A stretch of 64,000 nucleotides of DNA from Oegoconia quadripuncta (Eukaryota; Arthropoda; Insecta; Lepidoptera; Autostichidae). The stretch covers positions 1,895,772 to 1,959,771 of the forward strand of contig OX438758.1 of NCBI GenBank assembly GCA_949316235.1, written 5' to 3'. Below are positions 11,523 to 22,974 of this stretch, piece after piece (within the stretch, counting starts at the first letter, position 1; each line of letters begins with the position of its first letter). The notes under the pieces are model-generated. The model was not told the DNA's origin and made no database searches. It saw only the letters and a list, made by a program, of their open reading frames with translations. The translations under genes and the position numbers were made by a program.

Positions 11523-11620
11523 TATAGAAAGAAAGAAAGAAAGAAACTGTTTATTCGCCACTTTGACACATTTTACATTATGTTAAGCATATGCGCTGAT
11601 AATAACACTTAGAGAAGAAT
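11523..11620 (-). repeat. Short LINE 3' end with (AGAA)n tail
   Basis: AGAAAGAAAGAAAGAAAGAA is followed by ACTGTTTATTCGCC, the layout of a LINE 3' terminus on the minus strand. Only about 100 bases remain before the TA target of the next element at 11622. Confidence 0.5.
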
Positions 11621-11623
11621 ATA

Positions 11624-13431
11624 TACAGGGTGACTTTAAATTGAAGCATAACCTTGTAAGGGGATGTTGCACAGGTCATTTGCAACAACTTTTGTAGGAA
11701 CACTCATATGCAAAAGTGAACCAACCTTTTTTTTGGGAATTTTTTAAAAAATATCTATGTGGTAAGCAAAGAAAATTGTAAAAAAAAAATTGTTGAAAAT
11801 TTCGATAATTTTTCATTTACTGATTAGTCTCTTACGTTCTAGTTACATGTTAGCATCATCAAATCTACATTATTTGCATTATTCTAGACACAGTGCTGTA
11901 AAACCCAAAGAAAATAATAAATAATTTACTAGTTTTATTACAAAAAACAGCTCGTTTAAAAAAAACTCACTATTACACTTACTCTGCGTATTATAAAAAA
12001 AACATCTACATTTCTTAAGCTTTCAAATGAGGTATAAAACTCTGGCATAGCTAGTCAAACATCAGAGATATTAGCCAAACAAGGGAACAGGTTGGAATAG
12101 CAAAAAAATTACAGATTACAATAAAAACTAATTTGTGCAAAATGTGACTCACACACTTAGTGGTGACAATTCTACAACACACATTTTAAATTTTATTTAG
12201 GTTTACAGTACCACCAGTCCTTATTTTCTTTTAAAAAGCCAAAAATTAAGAATGTTTTAAACACAAAAGTGTCCGTTTTAAACAAAATTTCACTATAACA
12301 CTTGCTCTGCGTATTATTAGTAAAAAATTTATTTCATAAGCTTTCAAATGAGGTATAAAACCGTGAGTCTAACGGTAAAGGTATTCGCACAGGCGACAAA
12401 TTAGGGATTGGCTGGACGAAAATTTCCCAAATAATTGGATCGGCAGAGGAGGACCCATACCTTGGCCAGCTAGAAGCCCAGACCTGACACCCATGGACTA
12501 TTACGTCTGGGGGCATATGAAAACGTTGGTGTATGTCGATAACCAGCCAGTCCCAGATATTGAAGAGTTAAGACGACGAATTATTGCAGCAGCTGACCAA
12601 ATTAGATCCAACCTCAGCTCGGTGGTGGTAAAAAGCGAATTAAGAAAAAGAATGAGAATTTGCGTACGAAACGGTGGGAGCCATTTTGAAAATCAGCTGT
12701 AATATCCTAGAGGTTAACTGGACAACTGTGTGTGTGTGTATTGTGTGCGTGTACCAGTAATTAGGTGTCAACTCTACAGTACACACTAAAACATAATTTT
12801 ATAGCTTTTTATCTATTTTAATACGAGAGAATACGGATTGGTGGAACTGAAAACCTAAATAAAATTTAAAATGTGTGTTGTAGAATTGTCACCACTAAGT
12901 GTGTGAGTCACATTTTGCACAAATTAGTTTTTATTGTAATCTGTAATTTTTTTGCTATTCCAACCTGTTCCCTTGTTTGGCTAATATCTCTGATGTTAGA
13001 CTAGCTATGCCAGAGTTTTATACCTCATTTGAAAGCTTGAGAAATGTAGATGTTTTTTTTATAATACGCAGAGTAAGTGTAATAGTGAGTTTTTTTTAAA
13101 CGAGCTGTGTTTTGTAATAAAACTAGTAAATTATTTATTATTTTCTTTGAGTTTTACAGCACTGTGTCTAGAATAATGCAAATAATGTAGATTTGATGAT
13201 GCTAACATGTAACTAGAACGTAAGAGACTAATCAGTAAATGAAAAATTATCGAAATTTTCAACAATTTTTTTTTTACAATTTTCTTTGCTTACCACATAG
13301 ATATTTTTAAAAAAATTCCCAAAAAAAAGATTGGTTCACTTTTGCATATGAGTGTTCCTACAAAAGTTGTTGCAAATGACCTGTGCAACATCCCCTTACA
13401 AGGTTATGCTTCAATTTAAAGTCACCCTGTA
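11624..13431 (+). mobile_element. Deleted mariner relative (DD41D type) with about 590-bp TIRs
   Basis: The ends read TACAGGGTGACTTTAAATTG and its reverse complement, flanked by TA on both sides (11622-11623, 13432-13433), as expected for Tc1/mariner. The inverted repeats extend from 11624-12213 and 12841-13431 with few differences, unusually long for mariner. The core keeps only the C-terminal end of a transposase. A second direct copy of part of the left repeat sits at 12241-12360, apparently brought in by rearrangement. Confidence 0.9.
12387..12702 (+). pseudogene. C-terminal transposase fragment, DD41D mariner
   Basis: The frame reads RQIRDWLDENFPNNWIGRGG, then WPARSPDLTPMDYYVWG, which carries the third catalytic aspartate, then a helical tail ending SHFENQL. 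It is closely related to the transposase at 60307-61146, which shows 41 residues between the last two catalytic aspartates. The N-terminal DNA-binding half and the first two catalytic aspartates are gone, so this copy cannot act on its own. Confidence 0.85.
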
Positions 13432-13600
13432 TATAATGTTAAATATAAAATAATACATTAATAAAATAGTTATTATGCATAATTATAAAATAATATACAA
13501 TGTTATAGTAGTCATGATATAATAAAAACCGAGGATATAATAATTATAATGTAAATTTAAATAATAAAAATTATGCAATATTGCTTTCAAATATGACAGT

Positions 13601-14191
13601 TTATATCTTTTTCTGAAATTGTAATACAGAGTAACGACTGTTGTAAAAGTGTTCGTTAATAACAGTACTTTCATCTGATAATAATTTTATCAGTGGCCGC
13701 CATGCGCCCAAAAGTGCCCATTCTTCTTTCAGAAGAACTGAGTCGATATCGGAACTCAAGTACGCCTCAAGCTCTTTTGTCACGTTTTCCAATATAGGTG
13801 GATTAGTAAGAGGTGTTTCCGACCACCATATCATATCAATGTAGGACTTTGCCTCGAAATTCAGCTTTGGTACTTTGAATTGTCGCAGTGTCTCTTTGGC
13901 TAATTGTTTCGCTTTTATCAACCGTCTCAATCCAAGTTCTTTTATCGTTGGTGATGGATCAGTTATCATAGTTAGCAATATATTTTCTGGGTGAGCAAAA
14001 TATGCATTACGTTGTATTACGGGATCTATAATTGATAAGTCACTTGAAAGATAGCGAGAATACTGAATCATGTTATAAATATGCCTTGCACCGTCCTTGC
14101 ATGACGTATGCCGCTTTATGTCAAACCACACGCGAGCGTATACCTTTTGGATGAAAGTGGACAAAATAGTCAATGGGGTATTTTCGGACAC
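13601..14191 (-). CDS. Unrecognised TE-associated protein
   Basis: 196 codons without a stop, beginning TTG-coded at 14191. The sequence is well folded in character: IDPVIQRNAYFAHPENILL, then a charged helix LGLRRLIKAKQLAKETLRQF, then acidic segments. I do not recognise a named domain. It resembles hypothetical proteins that recur in insect genomes next to transposons. A TE-like end (TCACCCTGTATA) lies just upstream at about 14218. The Harbinger fragment at 14559 is on the same strand, but no linkage is shown. It may be a fragment of a longer protein. Confidence 0.4.
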   Translation of the reverse strand: MSENTPLTILSTFIQKVYARVWFDIKRHTSCKDGARHIYNMIQYSRYLSSDLSIIDPVIQRNAYFAHPENILLTMITDPSPTIKELGLRRLIKAKQLAKETLRQFKVPKLNFEAKSYIDMIWWSETPLTNPPILENVTKELEAYLSSDIDSVLLKEEWALLGAWRPLIKLLSDESTVINEHFYNSRYSVLQFQKKI

Positions 14192-14558
14192 ACCCCAGTA
14201 TGAGGAATCTAAAAAAAATCACCCTGTATATGAGCTTTAGAAATTTCAAGAATTGAAAAGCAGATATTATATGCGTCGATCTAAAAAACTTTATTGCAGA
14301 AATTTGTTTATTCCACGGGAACTACTCACTTTATCAAGATAAAAAATATCCTATGTCTTAATCCAGGGTATGTTTTACCAAATTTCATCCGCATCCGTTC
14401 ATCCATTTCGCTGTTATTGATCAACAAACAAACAAACTCTTGCATTTATAACATTAGATAATAAATAAATAATTGATTTCTATACTTACTGTCTGATAAC
14501 CTGTTCTCTTTCATACTGTTGAAACGGAAATGAAATATATTTATTGATTATTTGTGGC

Positions 14559-14675
14559 TTCTTCCTGCCGGATGGCTTTAGATACACTTGCCTTTGAAAC
14601 ACAGTGCCCACGGCCATCTCCTACAATTGCCTGGTATGACCCAGTAGCATAAAATGCCAATGCAACTAACACCTA
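14559..14675 (-). pseudogene. PIF/Harbinger nuclease fragment
   Basis: Translates as VLVALAFYATGSYQAIVGDG followed by CVSKASVSKAI, the helix-turn-helix block that precedes the catalytic region of HARBI1-like nucleases. No catalytic residues are included. It is bounded by AT-rich non-coding DNA. Confidence 0.7.
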
Positions 14676-15169
14676 CAACAAAAAGGTAAAATATTATGTT
14701 TACTAGTTTGCTGATTATTACAAAGGTTAGGTACACAATAAACTTACATTGTGTTGAGCAAAAAGAAAGGGCAATTAGTAATAATAATAGATACCATCGA
14801 TAATCTTGATGGAATACAAAACAATGTTGATTAGTGAGTAAGTGATTATTGAATTTAGGTAAATATAATATTTACATACTGCATTCTTTCCTTACTTTGG
14901 TTTTGAGGTCCAAAGCATCAGAACGCAAAGTGGGTGGCAGGTGTGGAGTCAACTCTGTTGTTAACTCCCGAGTTAACTCCCTTGGACAGTCTGTACCGTT
15001 TTACAAACTGCCGATCAGACAGATTGAATGCCGTGGCTCCGCTCTTTCTCGCACTTGGATTCACTTCTAAAATGCCTAAATACATCATATTTCCAACAAA
15101 ACACTCGGAACGGTCCGGAAAAAGTAGCGTCGAACGTGACAACGTTACTGAAGTCCAACTGTAATCGAA

Positions 15170-15398
15170 GTTTTTTTTTTTATGCACAACGGGCTGGTAC
15201 TTGACCTCAATCACACCTGATGTTAAGTGAAGATGAGGTCGAAGGTGGAAGCGTACTGACCCGGAAACCCCAACACATTTGGGGGACTGGCTATCTTATC
15301 TCTGACAACCGAAACACAACAATGCTATCACATTGCTGCCTGGCGGCAAATTTAGATAAGGTGGTGGTAGCTAGCCAGGCAGACATTTAAAATGCTCT
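15170..15398 (-). mobile_element. Complete copy of a roughly 230-bp poly(A) retroposon
   Basis: On the minus strand it starts AAATGTCTGCCTGGCTAGC and ends in poly(A), seen as the T run at 15171-15181. The copy at 27358-27586 is collinear in the opposite orientation. Two truncated copies lie at 731 and 2724. It has no ORF. It is either a SINE or a 5'-truncated LINE end. Confidence 0.75.
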
Positions 15399-15775
15399 AC
15401 CACCAACCAAGTGCGTCTCAACCAGCTGTCAAATCATTAGCGCGATACGGAACGTTCAAAAAGTTGCGTTTCGTTTGTGATCCAATTGCAATTTGGTTGA
15501 AATTTGTTAGCGTGATCGCCCCCCTGTAACGTTACCATTTTTAGTGATGCCGTAGATGTTTACGCTTATACTAGGGGTTATTCGTTTTGAACATTTTGAG
15601 AGTCGGGCAGATGACATGTTAGAAATATCTAACACATTTGAATAATGTGGATATGATGACACTCTAGTAGGATTTTGTCGAGCTGGATGTAATTTTGCAA
15701 TGATACTCCTAAGAAAACAATGGTTATCATCGTTTTGTATGTTTATGCAAGATTTAGTGTTTCGCAATTTTACAA
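15399..15775. other. Non-coding spacer
   Basis: No supported gene. The TTAGCGTGATCGC segment near 15508 resembles, inverted, GATCGCGCTAA at 35243; this could reflect shared Harbinger-family DNA but is too short to call. Confidence 0.3.
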
Positions 15776-16925
15776 AATACCAAAATCAAAATCAAATCAA
15801 AATCAAAAATATTTTATTCAATGTAGGATACAAAAATATCACTTATTGAAAGTCAACATGTTATTATTTTTTTTTAAACTACATCGCTTCGCAAGGTGTT
15901 ATGGTTAGGGAGAAGAAGCGACAAGAAACTCCGCAACAACACATCTTTTCAATTTGTTTCCATCTTTACAATAATATTACATTTTAATATTACATATTAC
16001 AAAACAATAGCAATTAACATAACGACCAGCTAACACCAGACCTCCTTATCGCCTAAATAATCATCTATCCTGTAATAACCCTTCTTACACAGAGTTTCTT
16101 TAATGTGGCGTTTAAATTTCTGCTCTGTTAAACTCAATACATGTTCTGGTATTTTATTGTAAAAGCGTATGCTGTGTCCCACAAAGGATGTGCTAACCTT
16201 GCTAAGTCTAAATTGTGGAATTTCAATTTTATTTTCTAGTATTCAAATTATGATTATCAGAATGTTTACGAAATAGGCATATATTTTTGCGTACATACAT
16301 TATACTGTCATATATATATTGAGATGCAACAGTTAAAATACTTATTTCTTTAAACAGTTCTCTTAGAGAATCACGGCAGAGTAAATTATATATTGCTCTG
16401 ATTGCTCTTTTTTGTAGAACAAATATTGTTGGAATATCTGCAGCCCTACCCCACAGTAGTATACCATAAGACATAATGCTATGAAAGTAGCTAAAATAAA
16501 CGAGCCTCGCTGTTTTAATGTCAGTAAGTTGTCTAATCTTACGAACAGCATAAGCAGCTGAACTGAGCCTGCTCGCAAGTGTCTCAATATGCGACCCCCA
16601 CTGTAGTGTGGAGTCCAAAGTGATGCCAAGAAAAACAGTGTTCTCAACAAATTCCAATGCTTCACTATTTAACTTTAGGTTGTTTTCCCCCTGCCTTACA
16701 TTAGGTAAGGAAAACTTAATACATTTGGTTTTCTTAGCATTTAGGACTAAATTATTCACAGTAAACCAGTTCGAAACCTGTGAAAGAGTATCGTTTACAT
16801 CGTCAATATCATTCGACCCTCTCTTTATTTTGAATATAAATGAAGTGTCATCAGCAAACAACACAATATCAACCAGGTTCCGAACTAAATAAGGCAAGTC
16901 GTTAATATAAACTAAAAACATAATG
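15776..16925 (-). mobile_element. 5'-truncated CR1-like LINE
   Basis: The 3' tail at 15782-15812 is a CAAAAT repeat followed by ATATTTTATTCAATGTAGG. Coding similarity to the LINE at 6905 begins abruptly at FLVYINDLP, about residue 650 of ORF2, which is typical 5' truncation by incomplete reverse transcription. Confidence 0.85.
16030..16922 (-). pseudogene. LINE reverse transcriptase C-terminal part
   Basis: Keeps FADDTSF, KTKCIKFSLPNVRQ, LGITLDSTLQWGSHI and the C-terminal block VLQKRAIRAI seen in the 6905-9718 ORF2. One frameshift lies near 16230; beyond it the frame continues to KGYYRIDDYLGDKEVWC and stops at 16030. The endonuclease and the fingers of the polymerase are missing, so the copy is dead. 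Confidence 0.85.
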
Positions 16926-17229
16926 ATTTTATACTTATTTACGTTTATTACATAAAAAAATTTAAAGAAGAAAAATAGAATTTTCAGATTCTGATCAGAG
17001 TCCCTATAAGGAAAAAACAAACAAGCATAATAAATAATATAAGTAACGAATTTAGATTTCTAGATTCATAGAATTAATCTGTAAGGAAAGAAATAATCAT
17101 TAGTAAAATACACAATAATAATAAAGAATTTAATATTCCATTATATCTTACATGAGAATTAAAATAAGTAAAAAAAATTAAAACGTGTTTGACGGATATG
17201 TTATGGGACGCATGTTCCGCAACTCTTCA

Positions 17230-17512
17230 TTTGCGGCCGCCAGCTACCCCAATACGCCCTTGTGCGTTGGGCTACCTTGATTGAATGCACTTTTGTAAGT
17301 GCAGATAGCTTGTTTCCAACGCTGTGACGGGTCTACAATGAGAGGCGGCTCTATATCTTGAGTCTTGTACAGCCGACACTCTGATGTAAAACTCGCCGCG
17401 CTTCGTGAGGTCGCGTTGCAGCACATAGTCGCCGTCACCCATACGCCGTGATAGAAAGCTGCGTAGGGGAGCTGCTCGGAGTGGCTCTGCTATTTCACTC
17501 TCGTCCTCGTCC
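17230..17512 (-). pseudogene. Third exon piece of an interrupted minus-strand gene, frame-shifted
   Basis: After an acceptor (TTCCAGGACAG), the frame reads DEDESEIAEPLRAAPLRSF and LSRRMGDGDYVLQRDLTKRG. This joins in phase to the exon ending at 17837 (RPRVIYSD). Further on, a different frame is protein-like (DIEPPLIVDPSQRWKQ, then NEELRNMRPITYP) and contains one stop, so a frameshift and a nonsense change are likely. The gene is not recognised. The upstream basic and acidic segments suggest a nuclear protein C-terminus. Confidence 0.45.
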
Positions 17513-17836
17513 TGTCCTGGAACAAAAAATTAGGATTTACTAGTATTTGTTACATCTTTCATCTAATGATACAATGAAACTAGCAATATTGGAGCTAAAA
17601 TATTAAGTATCTATTGATGTTTAAAGTTTATTTTGGTAACTTGTACGTTTAATTTAGGTTCTCAAAAGCAAAGGTGAATTTATCGTATCCTATGCAACAA
17701 ATTTTAATATTATTTAAAGTTAAACCAAAGAGTACGTAATAGGCAGTACTATGTTTAACTTAAATATGTTTTAGGTTTACGAAACTGTACTTAGTCAAAT
17801 CGGTCGGCGGTGGAAGTGGATAAAAAAGTAACTTAC

Positions 17837-17962
17837 ATCGGAGTAAATGACGCGCGGTCTTTTTTTCTTGGGAGCTGCAGGAGCAGGCGGCACTGGCGCG
17901 AACAAGTCCCCCTCGTATTCGGAGTCGTTTTCCAAGTGAGGCAGCGTTGCGGCTGCAACTGA
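17837..17962 (-). pseudogene. Split exon, downstream half
   Basis: Encodes VAAATLPHLENDSEYEGDL, a proline-alanine stretch, and KKKRPRVIYSD, ending at a donor GTAAGT at 17836. It is the continuation of 20979-21121, separated by the hAT element at 17963-20978. Removing the element and one copy of the shared TCAGTT restores one open frame. Confidence 0.7.
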
Positions 17963-20900
17963 TAGGGTTCGAAGTATCGGCCTCTGTTCACGATACCGAG
18001 TATCGGTATCGATACCCGAGAAGTATCGACTTAAAATACTCGATACTACTCGGTATCGAGTACTTTTTGAGAGGCAAGGTTTCATAATAAAAAAGGGGTT
18101 TTTTATTTATTTAGACTACTGTGGATCAAACGCTCCATTCAGAGATGAAATCTGAATCTAAGTGAACTCCCAATCGTCAAATCGTATGGAAAATTTACAG
18201 GTGCGAGTTTGAGTTCACGCTTAGTTTCGTCTCTGAATGTCAGCCAAAGAGTCGTGGATTATTTTAAAAACTTCAAAGTCATTTTTATTAACCAAAATAT
18301 TTATTAACCAATAGAACCCAAACCCAAATAATTACACTTATAACATAATTTAGACCTTACAATTATCATAAGTTATTTAAGAAATTTATAGAAAGACTAA
18401 CAGAACCACTCATTTTCAGGGCGTCCTGCCAAGAAAAGCAGTTCGTTCAATCGTTTTGGTTTTAAACGATTACGGTCTTGCGTCATTATGGCTCCAGCTT
18501 TGTAGAAAAGCCTTTCGGATGGGACAGATGTGTCTACTACCACTGCATGACGCCTAAATTGGTGGTAAAGGGTCGGAAAAATTTCTTTCATGTCCTCCCA
18601 AGATTCTATTGGGTTCGATTTCAGTGGCGTTACAGGAAGTTTCATGTAGTGGGTTATTTCATCCTATTTTCCGGTCTTCTCTATATTTTTTTGGGCTAAT
18701 TCTTTATGCGGCTTCCAAAATTCATTTTCATTTAAACTGGAAATACTATCTGTATCTGATTCTGAGGAATACATCTGTGGGTTTACATTTTGTTCAGCTA
18801 AAATTATTTTTCGGAGAACACTCAATGCATTTGCAGATGATTCAGTATTTCTAAAATGCAAATTCTTAAATCTGGGGTCAAGTAGCGTGCTGATTCCTAT
18901 ACGAGGATTACGCTCAACCCATTCGAACCGGCGCAGAATTTGTACCATTAACACTTCTTTTGCCTTAATACATAAGGTTGATTTAACTTTGAGATTTGTC
19001 ACCTGTTTTACTAAGCAATTAATCAATTTTGGAGATAGTGACATATTGTTCCCCAGATAATTCTCTTGTGATGTATTCCATGAAATTAATTCTGTGATGT
19101 TATTCATTTCTGCTGGTGACAGCATTGTTGGAGCATGTGAATCTGTTAGTAGTATGGGTAAAATAACTGTTGCTAATTCTACAAACCTTTCCGACATATA
19201 ATAACAAGAGTTCCATCGAGTGCTCACATCGAGGATCAGTTTTTTTGGCACACATGTAGGGTGTTGCAATGATTGAGCCTTCTTTAAATTATCGGTTGCA
19301 ATTACACTTTTTTTAAAATATTTGACAATATTACGAACTTTTGACAGAAATGCAGAGGTCTCTTCTTCAGACAGCACCTTCTCTACTATAAGGTTAACAG
19401 TATGTGCGAAGCAGGGTATGTGCTTCCCAGTGTTTGTGCTGCTGCCCTCTTCGAATAAATTTCTTATAGCAGATACCATATTTGCCCCGTTATCCGTTAC
19501 TACAGCAACAACATTTTGTTTATTTATATTCCAGTCTTCCAGTACATTTGTAAGCATTTGTGAAATATATTCACCGGTGTGTCGTTCATGTAAATCTATA
19601 GTGGCAATGCAGGTTAATTTTAATGTAGTTTTTTCTAAATAGTGTAATGTTACTCCCAAAAAGCTGGTCATGTTCATAGAGTCCGTCCATATGTCACAAG
19701 TGGCACAAAATGCGACTTGACATTGCAGAGTTTCTTTCATGGCGGTATATTTATTTGACATTAATTTTTTAAATTGGGTATCTGACGGTACGCGGTAGTT
19801 AGGCTCTAAAGTTTTTAACATTTTTAAAAATCCTTTTGTCATTACTGTGTGAAAAGGTTTATGATCTACACAAATATGATAAAGAATGGCATTGGTTATA
19901 GCAGAATGCCTGGTCCCACCCTCTTTTAAAGATGTGCGTTGTTGAAATGAGCGTAAGATCGGATTTTCTTGTAAAAGAGTAGGTGGCGGCTTCTTACTGA
20001 TGATAATATCCTTAACTGAACTACTACCAGCTTCTCTCAAGTCGTTATATGAAATTGAATGTTTTTGAGGTGGCACCTGTTCCTGTATTACTGGAGATAA
20101 CAACGATTGCTTTATTCTTTTTGCAGTCGGCGGTTCACTGCAAAATTAATAAAAATATGTAGGTGTATACATAGTTTTTTAATTTAAAAGTATAAGTCTT
20201 GTGGACCACTCACTCATACTGATATTCGGTATTAAAATAAAGAGATGTGGTTATGTATTTTGATATTTTAACGAAATAAAATAGTAAGATGCTCTTTATT
20301 CAAAAGTGAAAAAGAAGCGAAAGATATGAACCTACCTGGACACATCAGCAACATCTTCACATTCATCATCATCGCCCTGTTTGCTGATGACGGTACACGA
20401 CGGCTTCATTTTTATTTTAGCAGCATTAACAACGGAACCATGGTTTGCTCTCAAATGCTTCATCATATTTGATGTATTACCACTAGATTTTATAGTCTTA
20501 AAGCATAATTTGCATTTTGCGGAATCTTTATTAACTTTTTCAAAGTACTTCCACGCAGTACTTAAGCCACTCATTTTTATTTAGGAAAATTATAATTAAT
20601 TTTTGGTTTTAAATACAGCACGTTACATCGATTCCACACAACGCACACACAGACCACACCACAGCACAGAGTACTTTTTTAAACAGACACACCACAGCAG
20701 CCACAGACTAATATTGTCTATTGTTGTTATTGTCGTAAAATTCACCAGTATCGGCAGGCAAAGATCTGGTGACCATACAGCCTTCGAAACACTCATTTCT
20801 ATTGAATATTCATTCTACTGTAGCGTTCTACCATAAAGTACTCGATATTTTAAAAACGTACTAGACGATACCGACATTTACTCGATACCCGATGGTCGAG

Positions 20901-20978
20901 CATCGAGTACTCAAGTATCGGGTATCGCGGGAAGGTACTCGATACTTACTCAGTATCAAAAGTATCGTTCGATCCCTA
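17963..20978 (-). mobile_element. hAT transposon inserted in an exon
   Basis: The ends are TAGGGTTCGAAGTATCG at the left and, reverse complemented, TAGGGATCGAACGATAC at the right. Subterminal regions are rich in GATACTCGG/TATCGAG repeats in both orientations. The flanks share AACTGA (TCAGTT on the coding strand) within an imperfect 8-bp duplication, the hAT target size. It contains one two-exon transposase gene. Confidence 0.9.
18397..20574 (-). pseudogene. hAT transposase, BED-finger type, one in-frame stop
   Basis: Exon 1 (20574-20336) begins MSGLSTAWKYFEKV and encodes a BED zinc finger (CKLCF, then HLRANH). Donor AG/GTAGGT and acceptor TTTTGCAG at 20138 join in phase. Exon 2 (20137-18397) carries the RNase H-like core, including CDIWTDSMNMTSFLGVTLHY, VVTDNGANMV and CFAHTVNLIV. 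It ends with the hATC dimerisation block SERLFYKAGAIMTQDRNRL and stops after NEWFC. One TAG at 18664-18666 interrupts TGK/DEITHY; all else is in frame. It would bind the TIRs and excise the element. It resembles ZBED-type hAT proteins. Probably recently inactivated, or the stop is a sequence error. Confidence 0.9.
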
Positions 20979-21121
20979 GAACTGACTTTTTTGTTGAAGC
21001 GAAGCCGACGCCCTTGCCCTTAGATTTTGATGTAGCTGCCTTGCTGGAGCTTGCTTTTTGGGCGGTTGACTTCTTCTTGTAGCCGCTCAACACTTCAGGC
21101 TCGAATGGATTAACGAAAGAC
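20979..21121 (-). pseudogene. Split exon, upstream half
   Basis: Starts after acceptor TTTATTTCAG at 21122. Reads SFVNPFEPEVLSGYKKKST, then a lysine/serine-rich stretch KSKGKGVGFASTKKSV, and is cut by the hAT element. Low-complexity basic composition suggests a nuclear or chromatin protein tail. I cannot name the gene, and earlier exons are not identifiable in this window. Confidence 0.6.
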
Positions 21122-21189
21122 CTGAAATAAAATCAAAAACACTTAGTTGTTTATCAACTAAGTAATAGCGAAAAAATGTGAAATACATA

Positions 21190-21748
21190 CGAGGGCGGGA
21201 TGATAAATACCTAGCCTAGTATAGAAAACCTTGAATTAGTGTGTTAAAAGTATATTTATTTTTCGACATAGTCTCCTTCATTTATGCTCTAAAGCCTTGA
21301 GCCACCCGTGAAGTGGTTTTCTTCAAGCCCTTCAAAATAACTGTCCACGGCAGACATCACCTAGCTATTATTTTCAAATCTTTGTCCACCTAAAAAAATT
21401 TTGAGCTTGGGGAATAGATGAAAGTCAGATGGTGCCAGATCAGGAGAATAAGCTGGGTGTGGTAGCAAATAATAATTTAATTCTTTGAATTTCGCCATCG
21501 CAGTGATGCACGTGTGAACGCGCGCATTATCCTGATGAAAGATTATTTTTTTTTAGTCTTTTTTCACGAATACACACTTGTAATTTATCCAGCAGATCAG
21601 CATAATATTCGCCATTTATGTTTTGTCCTTTTGGAAGGTAATCAATCATCAATATACCCTTCGAATCCCAAAATACTGACGCCATGACTTTTCCCGCTGA
21701 TTTCACGGCTTTTGCTTTTTGGAGCCGGGGATCCTTTTTCCGTCCATT
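21190..21748 (-). pseudogene. mariner transposase C-terminal half
   Basis: The terminal repeat CGAGGGCGGGATGATAAAT begins at 21190 after TA. The decayed frame reads SVFWDSKGILMIDYLPKGQ, then HPAYSPDLAPSDFHLFPKL with the third catalytic aspartate, and ends near EENHFTGGSRL. It carries frameshifts and loses the second catalytic block. The 5' half is replaced by poly(T)-bounded retroposon DNA at 21750. Confidence 0.85.
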
Positions 21749-21749
<1 letters not shown>

Positions 21750-21784
<35 letters not shown>

Positions 21785-21992
21785 TATAATACTAAGTACC
21801 TCCAATGTACAATAATTTGGAGCCTGTTTTAGCCTGAGTTTCTCTTTCATACCAGTTCTCGCATTTATTCCTCTCGCACTTCCATTCCTCATACTTGTCT
21901 TTCTGTCATTCATCGTCGCATTCTTTCTTTTGCAGGTGGGTGCCTGCCTACTCTGACCTAGTCTGTTCTAGCTAATTTATTATTTTTCAGGT

Positions 21993-21995
<3 letters not shown>
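21750..21995 (-). mobile_element. Poly(A) retroposon fragment
   Basis: Begins with a 33-base T run (21750-21782), a poly(A) tail on the minus strand, that abuts the broken mariner. About 210 bases of non-coding sequence follow and end where a second T run starts at 21996. It likely inserted into the mariner. Family not recognised. Confidence 0.5.
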
Positions 21996-22030
<35 letters not shown>

Positions 22031-22974
22031 TCAGGTTAATAGAGTAAGAGACACAAGTTTATCTTTTTTCTTTTTTCCTTAACCTATTACATATTTTGCT
22101 TATTTTCTATTTCTTATATTCTATTTTATTACTACATATTTATATTCTTATCCTCTACTAGTTTATAATGTACAAGTTATAATATCATATTATACTGACA
22201 TTATATTTACTTATTCTATTTGTTTCTATTTATTACTATGCTAACTATATTTACACAAAACTCTAGAAATTTATCTCTATTTTTACTATTTATAATGTTT
22301 GATAGGTTTTCAGCCGTCAAACTGCAGTCCAGTTCCTGCTCTATATTGTAACGCTTCAGACCGAAAATGGGACACTGGAGCAAAATATGTGGAACCGTTT
22401 CAGCGGTGTCGGGGTCGCAGATACATGATGGGCTCTCCTTACGCTTGAATCGGTTCAAGTATTCTGAGAACCCACCATGCCCCGTCAGTATTTGTGTAGT
22501 CGCGCTGGTTGCTTCGAATTTTCGGACAATTCTGTACGCCGCCACTGCATCCGGGAAGAACAACTTGGTCACGGACGCTGTCTCACCTGATACATACCTC
22601 CGGTTCCATTCGTCAAGGGAATCCTCTCGGATTATCCTCTTGACGAACGAAACCGGGCACTGATCGTAGTCTGGTGTCCTTTTTAGTTTTAGGGCCGCTT
22701 CTTTGGCCAGACCGTCGGCCCTCTCGTTCCCCTCCAATCCTGCGTGAGCTTTGATCCAGAATAGTTTCACAGTTTTATTCTGTTGAGAAATTGTTTTTAA
22801 GTTCTCTCGGGTTTCAACGGCTAGGGGATGGAGGCGATCGGGATTCGCGACGGTCTGTAGAGCAGCTGTAGAATCGCTGTAAATCCCATACGTACTGGTT
22901 TTGAGCTTTTGGATTTCCCTTGTGGCTTTGCAAATCGCAAGGAGTTCGGCCTGGTACACAGTGCAACCGTCCAT
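21996..22974 (-). mobile_element. 5'-truncated LINE with RNase H domain
   Basis: The poly(T) at 21996-22028 is the poly(A) tail. About 190 bases of 3' untranslated sequence precede the stop at 22216. Only the RNase H and C-terminal part of the polyprotein remains. Confidence 0.8.
22216..22974 (-). pseudogene. LINE RNase H and C-terminal domain
   Basis: 252 residues, open throughout. RNase H signatures: YQAELLAICKA (glutamate), GIYSDSTAAL (aspartate) and WIKAHAGLEGNERADGLAKE (terminal aspartate). A C-terminal HILLQCPIFGLKRYNIE block typical of I/Jockey-group polyproteins follows. The reverse transcriptase and endonuclease upstream are absent, so this is a fragment despite the clean frame. It would normally remove RNA template after first-strand synthesis. 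Confidence 0.8.

Noticed and set aside
15507..15767. 86-codon minus-strand frame before the truncated LINE
   Set aside because: No domain, AT-biased, and lies between two insertions.
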